Under the pieces are notes generated by a model that did not search any database, was not told where the DNA came from, and saw only the letters and a list, made by a program, of their open reading frames with translations. The position numbers and the translations under genes were made by a program. Positions 6,482 through 13,620 of a DNA stretch of 13,659 nucleotides are shown in pieces; position 1 is the first letter of the stretch, and every line of letters begins with the position of its first letter. Source of the stretch: an uncultured Flavobacteriaceae bacterium (GTDB lineage Bacteria > Bacteroidota > Bacteroidia > Flavobacteriales > Flavobacteriaceae); contig CAJWNW010000039.1 of the NCBI GenBank assembly GCA_913044085.1, positions 1 to 13,659 on the forward strand, given 5' to 3'.

Positions 6482-7894
6482 ATGAAAACAAAATTTAAAT
6501 GTATCGCACTTGTAATCCTGATGGGGTTTACCTCCAGTTGTTTTGAGGACGGAGACGATAATGTTACAGCAGGCACAAGCATCAAAGATTTTGTGTGGAA
6601 AGCTATGAATGTGGTGTATCTATACAAATCTAATGTGAATGATCTTTCAAATGACCGCTTTGCAACAAACGCTGATTACCAAAATTACTTAGACAGCAAC
6701 GAAACGCCCGAGACCTTGTTTGAAGCTTTGATATACGACCGTGAAAATGTAGATCGCTTTAGCTTCATCACGAGCAACTATTTTGAATTGGAACAGCAAT
6801 TGAGTGGTGTTACTTTGAATAATGGTGCCGAATTTAATTTTTATTTGGTTCCAGGAAGCACTACATCGGTTTTTGGGGTGGTGCGATTGGTTCACCCAAA
6901 CAGTAGTGCGAGTTCCGCCAATCTTTCTCGTGGACAAGTCTTTAATAAAATTAACGATATTTCCCTGGACTCCTCTAACTTATCATCTTTGTTGGCCAAC
7001 AATAGCTATAGCTTAGGCTTGGCGACTTATGATGACAACAATACAGAAACCTTTTCAGATGATTTAATCATTGATGGTAATCAGACTGTTACTATTGTGA
7101 AAGAAGGCTATGAAGAGAATCCTATCTTCAATGCAAGAGTAATTGATATAAATGCTGAAAAAGTAGGCTATTTGATGTACAACAGTTTTGTGAATGAATT
7201 TGACAGCGAACTAAATGTGATATTTGGTGATTTTAAATCTCAAAGTATTGATCACTTGGTATTGGACTTGAGGTACAACTCTGGCGGAAGCGTTCAAACA
7301 GCAGCCGCTTTGGGAAGTATGATCACTGGGCAGTTTCAAAATCAAGTTTTTACAACTCTAAAGTATAATGAGACTTTGGAAAGTAATAATTTTGATTACA
7401 ATTTCACCAACACACTCAGCAATGAGGAAATTATAAACAGCTTGAACCTAGACAAGGTTTACATTCTTACTTCAAACCGTTCAGCTTCAGCAAGTGAAAT
7501 GATGGTTAATAGCTTAAAGTCATATATAGAAGTTGTTCAAATTGGAGGTCAAACCGTGGGCAAGTCCCAAGCGTCTCAAATTGTATATGATTCACCAAAT
7601 TTGGGTCGAGAAAATGCAAATCCAGGCCATACTTATGCCCTGCTTCCATTAATAGCCATCACCGTGAATAAAAATGATGAAACAGTACCGCCCTCTGGAA
7701 TTGTACCAACTGTTAATTTATTAGAGCGCCCTGCCTACTACGGAACGATTGGTGATGCAGAAGAGCCACTGTTAAAGGCCGCTCTACAAGATATTCAAGG
7801 CAGCAATAGATTGGCTTTCCCATCAGAAATCGAAGCACCTCCAACAGGTTTAAACGCTTTAAACCCTTTGGAGACTTTAATGTATATTGAATGA
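6482..7894 (+). CDS. S41-family (C-terminal processing) serine peptidase, lipoprotein
   Basis: A 470-residue envelope protease. Residues 1-20 form a lipoprotein signal ending FTSSC, so the mature enzyme is probably lipid-anchored at Cys20. A short helical N-terminal part (DFVWKAMNVVYLY, 36-48) precedes a PDZ-like domain (about 110-205; RGQVFNKINDISL at 150-162). The S41 core (about 220-415) holds VGYLMYNSF, DHLVLDLRYNSGGSVQTAA and the catalytic stretch SNRSASASEM. Ser336 is the likely nucleophile and Lys361 in TVGKSQAS the likely base; they are 25 residues apart, as in E. coli Prc. The family clips proteins near unstructured C-termini. The substrate is unknown. It diverges from the ECF sigma operon, and the next gene starts 10 nt after its stop. 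Proteases of this kind take part in regulated cleavage of membrane signalling proteins, so a link to that operon is possible but unproven. Confidence 0.9.
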   Translation: MKTKFKCIALVILMGFTSSCFEDGDDNVTAGTSIKDFVWKAMNVVYLYKSNVNDLSNDRFATNADYQNYLDSNETPETLFEALIYDRENVDRFSFITSNYFELEQQLSGVTLNNGAEFNFYLVPGSTTSVFGVVRLVHPNSSASSANLSRGQVFNKINDISLDSSNLSSLLANNSYSLGLATYDDNNTETFSDDLIIDGNQTVTIVKEGYEENPIFNARVIDINAEKVGYLMYNSFVNEFDSELNVIFGDFKSQSIDHLVLDLRYNSGGSVQTAAALGSMITGQFQNQVFTTLKYNETLESNNFDYNFTNTLSNEEIINSLNLDKVYILTSNRSASASEMMVNSLKSYIEVVQIGGQTVGKSQASQIVYDSPNLGRENANPGHTYALLPLIAITVNKNDETVPPSGIVPTVNLLERPAYYGTIGDAEEPLLKAALQDIQGSNRLAFPSEIEAPPTGLNALNPLETLMYIE

Positions 7895-7904
7895 ACCGCC
7901 AAAA

Positions 7905-8402
7905 ATGAATAAAAAACACTTTGTTATAGCACTTATTATGGTTTTGGCAGCTATTTCAAGGCTGATTCCACATCCACCAAACTTTGCGCCGGTCACTGCC
8001 ATTGCACTGTTCAGCGGGTTTTATGTGACAAATAAACTTCTTGTTTATGCACTTCCTATTGGTATCATGATGCTTTCAGATTTATTTTTAGGATTTTCAA
8101 GTATTTCTTATTTTGTATATGGCGCCTTTGTGCTGGTCAGTTTCATTGGAACCCTTTCTAAGAATCCTAAAATTTTTAAAATCGTGCCCTGCATTCTATT
8201 GAGTAGCATCAGTTTCTTTATAATTACCAATTTTGGCGTTTGGATACTTGGTGGTTACCCCAAAACGTGGACAGGCTTGGCAACATGCTATACAATGGCA
8301 ATCCCTTTCTTTAAAAATTCTCTGATGGGAGATTTTTTCTACACTGGAGTGATGATTCTATGCTATTTACTGAGTCGAAAAACCTTTTTAAGAACCGCTT
8401 GA
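7905..8402 (+). CDS. DUF6580-family integral membrane protein
   Basis: A 165-residue inner-membrane protein with about five to six hydrophobic segments (near 5-20, 28-40, 45-62, 68-84, 92-115 and 143-156). It matches the DUF6580 family: SRLIPHPPNFAPVTAIALFS (18-37), LSDLFLG (57-63) and GGYPKTWTGLATCYTMAIPF (116-135), followed by GDFFYTG. No enzyme motif is seen. The fold pattern recalls small substrate-binding (S) components of ECF vitamin transporters, but I cannot assign a substrate. I chose the ATG at 7905, giving MNKKHFVIAL, over an in-frame TTG at 7887. The ATG start puts a Lys pair directly before the first membrane segment, as in relatives, and leaves a 10-nt gap after the S41 stop. 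It is likely co-transcribed with the S41 gene and ends 6 bp from the convergent DUF5777 gene. Confidence 0.78.
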   Translation: MNKKHFVIALIMVLAAISRLIPHPPNFAPVTAIALFSGFYVTNKLLVYALPIGIMMLSDLFLGFSSISYFVYGAFVLVSFIGTLSKNPKIFKIVPCILLSSISFFIITNFGVWILGGYPKTWTGLATCYTMAIPFFKNSLMGDFFYTGVMILCYLLSRKTFLRTA

Positions 8403-8408
8403 GAATCC

Positions 8409-9260
8409 TTAAAATGTTCTAAATAAATTGAAACCAAAGTAAACATCTCCATCTGACCAGTCTCCAGCAGCAGCGGTCATGGCGTTGATGGAATTCATGG
8501 GTTGTGAGTTAGAAAATAACAGTTGGAAAACATGACCACCCGTTTCAATATCGACTCCTATTCCAAAAGGATTATTGAAAATTGAAGCATCTGCTCTATT
8601 GAAATGATAGCCATAATCTATGTTGATGGAGGTACGTTTGGAAACTTTATATCGACCGCCAAGACTGAGCGCGTACTGGGTATTTTCTTGTTGGTCAAAA
8701 ACAACTGTATTTTCATGAAAAAATGTAGGTGAAAAAAGCAAGGACAACGCATTGTTGAATTTTTTAGAAATTATAAGCTGGTTGAAATAGCCCATGCGGT
8801 TGCTAAAGGATAGTGTTGGATAGAACTCTTTCTCTAGAGAAGAATCCAAAGTAATAGAACAATAATAGACCAATGTGAAAGGAAAATTTTCGGACTGTTT
8901 AATCAACCTGGATTTAAACCCTAAATCAAAAGTTTTCTTGTATGAGGTTCTTGAAAAACTAATATTGGAGAAAGAATTTAAACCATAAATAAAATTTAAT
9001 CGAGTTACCGCATCGTCTAAACCAAAGAAATTATCAAAACCATATTTGATACTTCCAAACCTATGGGAAACCGAAAAAGAAAGTTCTTTTGCCGAAACGA
9101 GTTTGGTAGACTCAAAATTGACAACTTTCAAGCCCTTAAACGCAGCAGAGACCCCTTGACTGCTATCTTGGTAATCAATGGCCTCTAATAAATCGGTTTG
9201 AGCATTTAAACAGTGGTTGAAAAACAACAGACACAGAAAAAGTTTAATAGGTGATTTCAT
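8409..9260 (-). CDS. DUF5777-family beta-barrel-like outer membrane protein
   Basis: A 283-residue exported protein of the DUF5777 family, whose members are predicted beta-barrels of the Bacteroidota outer membrane. Residues 1-20 form a signal peptide (FLCLLFFNHCLNA before the cut). The mature part has the family opening VVNFESTKLVSAKELSFSVS followed by HRFGSIKYGFDNFFGLDDAV, then alternating strands with aromatic residues, and it ends in an aromatic residue (FNLFRTF), as barrels often do. Near the end GDWSDGDVYFGF is another family mark. I start at the ATG at 9258-9260 because the signal peptide begins there. An upstream in-frame ATG at 9299 would add 13 polar residues before it and overlap the previous gene by 22 nt. 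It is the last gene of the cupredoxin operon, 17 nt after the OB-fold gene. Cargo or partner unknown. Confidence 0.82.
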   Translation of the reverse strand: MKSPIKLFLCLLFFNHCLNAQTDLLEAIDYQDSSQGVSAAFKGLKVVNFESTKLVSAKELSFSVSHRFGSIKYGFDNFFGLDDAVTRLNFIYGLNSFSNISFSRTSYKKTFDLGFKSRLIKQSENFPFTLVYYCSITLDSSLEKEFYPTLSFSNRMGYFNQLIISKKFNNALSLLFSPTFFHENTVVFDQQENTQYALSLGGRYKVSKRTSINIDYGYHFNRADASIFNNPFGIGVDIETGGHVFQLLFSNSQPMNSINAMTAAAGDWSDGDVYFGFNLFRTF

Positions 9261-9277
9261 AGAAAAAATTGGATTAA

Positions 9278-9643
9278 TTATTGATTCACGATCGAACAAT
9301 CATTTAATTTATACTCCTGAAAAAGTTCATCGTAACCAATAAATTTTCCCAAAAGCCTTATAGTATCTCCAACTTTCACATCAGAAATACCATTTTTAAA
9401 CTTACAAAATATTTTTTTATCAACTATTAAAGCAGATTTTTTAACTGTTGTTACAGCTCCACTCAAAAGAATGTTATTTTCTGATAAGTTTGATTTATTT
9501 GAAGTGTTATCCATTGAAAATTTATAAATTAATTCTGCAGAAGACAATTCAATTGAAGGCGCTACTCGGTCTAAAAAAAAACAGACATAAACAGTGGTGC
9601 TGACCACAGCAAAAGCAATAATTAAAGCCACTACTTTTCTCAT
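9278..9643 (-). CDS. Membrane-anchored OB-fold (tRNA_anti-like) protein
   Basis: A 121-residue protein with an N-terminal hydrophobic anchor (about 4-23, VVALIIAFAVVSTTVYVCFF) and a C-terminal OB-fold-like domain (about 55-119). The domain reads LLSGAVTTVKKSALIVDKKI, FCKF, VKVGDTIRLLGKFIGYDELF, YKLNDCSIV, the strand order of the tRNA_anti-like family found in exported Bacteroidota proteins. Despite the family name, such exported members are not expected to bind tRNA; the fold probably serves as a binding scaffold. Cys80 and Cys116 sit in adjacent strands and could pair, though this is not certain. It lies 11 nt after the YceI gene and 17 nt before the DUF5777 gene, so it is part of that operon. 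Its ligand is unknown, and the domain call is based on pattern alone. Confidence 0.65.
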   Translation of the reverse strand: MRKVVALIIAFAVVSTTVYVCFFLDRVAPSIELSSAELIYKFSMDNTSNKSNLSENNILLSGAVTTVKKSALIVDKKIFCKFKNGISDVKVGDTIRLLGKFIGYDELFQEYKLNDCSIVNQ

Positions 9644-9654
9644 AAAAGGAAAGT

Positions 9655-10209
9655 TTAATTATTTAATTTTTCTAAATCTAAATTTATAGAAACATAAATC
9701 TTTTCGGGAATTTTACTGCGAACAATTCTAGGAACTTTAATATCAAAGTCCGAAACAACCAATTGGAATTCGCCATTGATACCAATTCGGTTATTCTTAA
9801 TTTCTACAATTAGTGGGATTTCATTAAGTTGTTTTTCAACACCGTGAAAGGACAAGACACCAGAAAAAAGACAGGTTTTTGAATCCTGAATGTCAAAATT
9901 GGAAATTTTTCCAGTAAATGTAGTCTTGGGGTGAATGTCTGATTCAGCGTAACTTTCATTGAAGTGTTCTTCCATGAGAGAATTTTTAAATGAAAAACCT
10001 TTGACCAATGCCAAAACAGCAATCTCACCACCGTCAACATTTAAGATGGCTGAAACTGAGCTATTTTCAGCTTTAACTGGTACAAAAGAATTGAGTTTTG
10101 AATCAAATGTTATAATGCCATTACGGGTCAAATACTGCTGTTGAGCCTGTAAATTTAACGGCACGCTAAAGCCAATAACAATCAACAAAAAAGGTATAAA
10201 TTGTTTCAT
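9655..10209 (-). CDS. YceI-family periplasmic protein
   Basis: A 184-residue exported protein with a signal peptide (1-22, FLLIVIGFSVPLNLQAQ) and a YceI domain from about 30 to 182. Landmarks are ITFDSKLNSFVPVKAENSSV at the start, then VLALVKGFSFKNSLMEEHFN (66-84) with MEEHFNESYAESDIHPKTTF (79-98), where relatives have a similar EHFN-x-Y-x-E-S-D run, then GVLSFHGVEKQL (117-128). YceI proteins are lipocalin-like barrels; structures of bacterial members hold a polyisoprenoid lipid such as a quinone. It follows the cupredoxin gene by 13 nt and precedes the OB-fold gene by 11 nt. An electron-carrier or lipid-binding role in the periplasm is plausible, but no ligand can be named from sequence. Confidence 0.9.
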   Translation of the reverse strand: MKQFIPFLLIVIGFSVPLNLQAQQQYLTRNGIITFDSKLNSFVPVKAENSSVSAILNVDGGEIAVLALVKGFSFKNSLMEEHFNESYAESDIHPKTTFTGKISNFDIQDSKTCLFSGVLSFHGVEKQLNEIPLIVEIKNNRIGINGEFQLVVSDFDIKVPRIVRSKIPEKIYVSINLDLEKLNN

Positions 10210-10222
10210 ATTATAGAACTAT

Positions 10223-10582
10223 TTATTCTGTCACAGTGATAGTTCCAAACATAGAAGCTACGTGCGGATCACATACATATTGCGTGGCTCCGACTACTGT
10301 AAATTCGTGCATAAACTGATAGCCAGCAGTGCTAATGTATCCAGAATCAAAGGATTCAACCCCGGAAGTCGATCTAAGATTATGGGTGCCGCTTCCCCAA
10401 GTCCAACGAACGGTATCACCAACTTTTATATTTAATTGTTGATTTGCACTAATGCTGGAGTTTGTCCAAAATAAATCATGTAATGTGACATCAGGAGTAG
10501 CAGGAGTTAAATCAGAAATGCTGTCGTTTTCACAACTTGTTACGATAACTGCGAAAATTAATAGGAATGCTTTGTATTTCAT
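10223..10582 (-). CDS. Lipoprotein cupredoxin (plastocyanin/azurin-like)
   Basis: A 119-residue copper-protein homologue. Residues 1-17 form a lipoprotein signal (LLIFAVIVTSC, Cys17), so it is probably anchored in the envelope. The single cupredoxin domain (about 30-119) has VKVGDTVRWTWGSGTHNLRS (53-72) and the C-terminal copper loop YVCDPHVASMFGTITV. The expected type-1 copper ligands are all present: His67, Cys104, His107 and Met111, with the spacing of the plastocyanin class (Cys-x2-His-x3-Met). It should carry a single electron between redox partners outside the cytoplasm. It is the first gene of a four-gene operon and begins 73 nt after the carB stop, with a -7-like box in that gap. Its redox partner is not in this window. 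Confidence 0.92.
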   Translation of the reverse strand: MKYKAFLLIFAVIVTSCENDSISDLTPATPDVTLHDLFWTNSSISANQQLNIKVGDTVRWTWGSGTHNLRSTSGVESFDSGYISTAGYQFMHEFTVVGATQYVCDPHVASMFGTITVTE

Positions 10583-10596
10583 ATCAGATATTTTAA

Positions 10597-10604
10597 CAAA
10601 TATA
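10597..10604 (-). promoter_or_regulatory. Candidate -7 box for the cupredoxin operon
   Basis: On the minus strand this reads TATATTTG, matching TAnnTTTG, 14 nt before the cupredoxin ATG. The gap to carB (10583-10655) also holds a loose A/T stem (ATTGT/ACAAT, 10623-10642) that may end carB transcripts weakly. No -33 box is obvious, so read-through from carB remains possible. Confidence 0.4.
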
Positions 10605-10655
10605 TCTAAAATGAAACTTTAAAATTGTTAAAATATTGACAATACTCTAAAGCGA

Positions 10656-13508
10656 TTACTTGCTTAAATACATCTTTCGCCTGGCGTACAGGTCGTAAAA
10701 TTCATCGTCCTTAAGGCTATCTATGAATAAAATGCTCTCACCAGTGCTTTTCATTTCTGGTCCCAATTGTTTGTTGACATTCGGAAACTTATTGAAAGAG
10801 AAAACAGGTTGTTTGATGGCATAGCCTTCCAATTGTGGGTTGAAATCAAAATCTGTGACCTTGTTGTGACCCAACATTACCTTGGTGGCGTAATTAACAT
10901 AGGGCTCTCCATAAGCCTTGGCGATGAATGGAACCGTTCTAGAGGCTCTTGGATTGGCTTCTATAATGTAAACCATGTCATCTTTGACTGCAAACTGAAT
11001 GTTGATCAATCCAACAGTATTCAGCGCAAGCGCAATTTTCTTGGTGTGGTCCTTAATTTGTTGAAGTACCAAGTCACCTAAGTTAAAGGGTGGTAAAGTC
11101 GCATTGCTGTCTCCAGAGTGGATACCACAAGGTTCAATATGCTCCATAATCCCAATAATATAAACATTCTCCCCATCACATATAGCATCAGCCTCTGCTT
11201 CAATAGCGCCATCCAGATAATGATCCAATAGCAGCTTATTATTAGGAATTTTTCGAAGTAAATCAACCACATGGGATTCTAATTCTTCCTTGTTTATTAC
11301 AATTTTCATGCCTTGGCCCCCTAAAACATAGGAAGGTCTGACTAAAATTGGAAAGTTCAGTTTGTCTGCCACTTGCAAGGCTTGGTCCGCCGTTTCAGCC
11401 GTATCAAATTCTGGATATGGAATGTTGTTGTCTTTTAATAAAGTAGAAAATGAACCACGGTCTTCCGCCAAATCTAATGATTGATAACTGGTTCCCAAAA
11501 CCTTAATACCATAACGGTCTAACTTTTCTGCCAGTTTAAGCGCAGTTTGGCCTCCGAGTTGAACAATAACGCCTTCTGGTTTTTCATGCTGAATGATGTC
11601 GTAAATGTGTTCCCAAAAAACAGGTTCGAAATATAGCTTATCTGCAGTGTCAAAATCGGTTGATACTGTTTCAGGATTACAATTTATCATAATGGTTTCG
11701 TAACCACATTCAGCGGCAGCCAAAACACCGTGAACACAACAATAATCAAACTCAATCCCTTGACCAATACGATTAGGGCCAGACCCTAATACAACAACTT
11801 TCTTTTTATCAGATACAACACTTTCATTGTCTGTGTAGGTGTTGCCATCTTTAGTCGTCATTTCACTCTCAAAAGTAGAATAATAATAAGGCGTTTTAGC
11901 CTCAAACTCTGCAGCACAAGTATCTACCAACTTATAAACACGGTTGATGTGAAAGGCCATTCGTTTTTTATAAACTTCACTTTCCAAACAACCCAGCATA
12001 TGGGCGATTTGACGGTCTCCGTAGCCTTTTTGTTTAGCCTCTAAAAGAAGGGGTTTCGTGATGGTTTCAATGTCGAAATTCGAAATTTCCTTTTCAAGAA
12101 AATACATTTCCTCATATTGTTTTAAAAACCACATGTCAATTTTGGTGATTTCGTAAATTCTGGACAACGGAATCCCCATTTGAATGGCATCATAAATCAC
12201 AAAAACACGGTCCCAGCTGGCGTGTTTGAGCTTGCTAATGACTTGATCGTAGTCTTTATAGCCTTTTCCGTCGGCGCCCAAGCCATTGCGTTTGATTTCT
12301 AAGGATTGTGTTGCCTTGTGTAAGGCCTCTTGAAACGAACGACCGATGCCCATAACCTCTCCCACAGCTTTCATTTGAAGCCCTAGTTCTCTGTCACTGC
12401 CTTCAAATTTATCGAAGTTCCAACGCGGTATTTTGACAATCACATAATCCAAAGTGGGTTCAAAAAGAGCAGAGGTTGATTTGGTGATTTGATTTTCTAG
12501 CTCGTCAAGATTATATCCTGTTGCTAATTTCGCTGCGACTTTGGCAATTGGATAGCCTGTGGCCTTGCTTGCAAGGGCTGAGGAACGGGAAACCCGTGGA
12601 TTAATTTCTATGGCAATGATGTCCTCGTTTTCATCTGGACTTACAGCAAATTGAACATTACAACCCCCAGCAAAATCTCCAATGCTACGCATCATATGAA
12701 TGGCCATATCGCGCATTTTCTGATAGGTATTATCACTTAAGGTCATGGCAGGAGCTACAGTGATAGAGTCTCCTGTATGAATGCCCATGGGATCCATGTT
12801 TTCTATGGAACAAATTATAACAACATTATTGTTGTCATCACGAAGCAATTCTAATTCATATTCTTTCCAGCCCATAAGCGCCTTGTCAATCATGACCTCA
12901 TGTATGGGTGAAATCTCAAGACCACGCTTTAAAAGTTCATCAAAATCTTCTTCTTTATGGACAATGGAAGCACCAGCGCCACCTAATGTAAAAGACGCTC
13001 TAATCACAAGAGGGAAACCAAATTCTTGTGCAATTTCCTTCCCTTTTAGATAGGAATTTGCCGTGGCTTGAGGGGCCATTGGAATGTCAATTTTCAACAT
13101 CAATTCTCGAAACTTCTCGCGGTCTTCTGTAATATTTATCGCGTCAATATCAACACCAATAATTTCAACATTATAATCTTCCCAAATTCCTTTTTCATCC
13201 GCTTCAATACATAAATTTAGAGCAGTTTGTCCGCCCATGGTAGGTAAAACTGCATCAATCTGTGGGTGATCTTTTAAAATCTTTAAAATGGACTTGGTAT
13301 TCAAAGGCAACAAATAGACATGATCGGCCATAGAGGGATCTGTCATGATGGTTGCTGGATTGGAGTTAATTAGAATGGTTTCGATTCCATCTTCTCGTAA
13401 GGATCGTAAGGCTTGAGATCCTGAATAATCAAATTCGCAAGCCTGACCAATAATAATGGGCCCTGAGCCGATGATGAGAATGGATTTTAAATCGTTTCTT
13501 TTTGGCAT
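10656..13508 (-). CDS. carB: Carbamoyl-phosphate synthase large subunit, short form
   Basis: This subunit makes carbamoyl phosphate from bicarbonate, two ATP and ammonia, for pyrimidine and arginine synthesis; the ammonia comes through a tunnel from the glutaminase CarA. The two ATP-grasp halves are intact. The first has ILIIGSGPIIIGQACEFDYS (10-29), RASFTLGGAGAS (170-181) and EINPRVSRSSALASK (301-315). An oligomerisation region spans roughly 405-550. The second has VLGSGPNRIGQGIEFDYCCV (573-592), RPSYVLGGQGM (724-734) and EANPRASRTVPFIAK (850-864). At 950 residues it stops soon after EMKSTGE (918-924), about 120 residues short of E. coli CarB. The missing part is the MGS-like domain that binds UMP, IMP and ornithine. 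The end is clean (RRKMYLSK), not frameshifted, and short forms are usual in Flavobacteriaceae. No carA lies in the window. Confidence 0.96.
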   Translation of the reverse strand: MPKRNDLKSILIIGSGPIIIGQACEFDYSGSQALRSLREDGIETILINSNPATIMTDPSMADHVYLLPLNTKSILKILKDHPQIDAVLPTMGGQTALNLCIEADEKGIWEDYNVEIIGVDIDAINITEDREKFRELMLKIDIPMAPQATANSYLKGKEIAQEFGFPLVIRASFTLGGAGASIVHKEEDFDELLKRGLEISPIHEVMIDKALMGWKEYELELLRDDNNNVVIICSIENMDPMGIHTGDSITVAPAMTLSDNTYQKMRDMAIHMMRSIGDFAGGCNVQFAVSPDENEDIIAIEINPRVSRSSALASKATGYPIAKVAAKLATGYNLDELENQITKSTSALFEPTLDYVIVKIPRWNFDKFEGSDRELGLQMKAVGEVMGIGRSFQEALHKATQSLEIKRNGLGADGKGYKDYDQVISKLKHASWDRVFVIYDAIQMGIPLSRIYEITKIDMWFLKQYEEMYFLEKEISNFDIETITKPLLLEAKQKGYGDRQIAHMLGCLESEVYKKRMAFHINRVYKLVDTCAAEFEAKTPYYYSTFESEMTTKDGNTYTDNESVVSDKKKVVVLGSGPNRIGQGIEFDYCCVHGVLAAAECGYETIMINCNPETVSTDFDTADKLYFEPVFWEHIYDIIQHEKPEGVIVQLGGQTALKLAEKLDRYGIKVLGTSYQSLDLAEDRGSFSTLLKDNNIPYPEFDTAETADQALQVADKLNFPILVRPSYVLGGQGMKIVINKEELESHVVDLLRKIPNNKLLLDHYLDGAIEAEADAICDGENVYIIGIMEHIEPCGIHSGDSNATLPPFNLGDLVLQQIKDHTKKIALALNTVGLINIQFAVKDDMVYIIEANPRASRTVPFIAKAYGEPYVNYATKVMLGHNKVTDFDFNPQLEGYAIKQPVFSFNKFPNVNKQLGPEMKSTGESILFIDSLKDDEFYDLYARRKMYLSK

Positions 13509-13542
13509 TTTATTAGTGGGTTGATTTCAGTAAAATATTTTT

Positions 13543-13550
13543 CAAATTTA
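13543..13550 (-). promoter_or_regulatory. Candidate -7 box for carB
   Basis: On the minus strand this reads TAAATTTG, matching TAnnTTTG, 34 nt before the carB ATG. The upstream sequence at -33 distance runs into the T-run of the rpmH terminator and shows no clear TTG box. I see no riboswitch-like or attenuator structure in the short leader. Confidence 0.33.
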
Positions 13551-13566
13551 AATAACCTTTAGATAT

Positions 13567-13597
13567 AAAAAAAGGCGTTACGAACAGTAACACCTTT
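13567..13597 (-). terminator. Rho-independent terminator after rpmH
   Basis: On the minus strand AAAGG and GTTAC (with one mismatched base between) pair with GTAAC and CCTTT around a 5-nt loop, giving two 5-bp stems. The hairpin then runs into seven T residues. It lies 24 nt past the rpmH stop and before the carB promoter region, so it should separate the two transcripts. Confidence 0.85.
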
Positions 13598-13602
13598 AAT
13601 AT

Positions 13603-13618
13603 ATTAACAATTGTTAAT
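13603..13618. repeat. Perfect 16-bp palindrome between rpmH and its terminator
   Basis: ATTAACAATTGTTAAT reads the same on both strands. It starts 3 nt past the rpmH stop (13621), just before the terminator hairpin. Perfect symmetry over 16 bases could mark a dimeric protein site or a second hairpin. Its A/T-rich content makes chance a real possibility. Confidence 0.5.
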
Positions 13619-13620
13619 CA

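Noticed and set aside
6433..6627. Minus-strand open frame crossing the sigma/S41 gap and the start of the S41 gene
   Set aside because: It covers the lipoprotein signal of a well-supported gene, runs through the inverted repeat, and resembles no known protein.
7887..7904. TTG start giving a longer DUF6580 protein
   Set aside because: It would overlap the S41 stop and add a polar MNEPPK leader; the ATG at 7905 gives the usual start of the family.
9261..9299. Upstream ATG giving a longer DUF5777 protein
   Set aside because: It adds 13 polar residues before the signal peptide and overlaps the preceding gene by 22 nt.
12781..13053. Plus-strand open frame of about 90 codons inside carB
   Set aside because: It lies wholly within the conserved first ATP-grasp half of carB, and its Ser/Pro-rich protein is an antisense reading of those codons.
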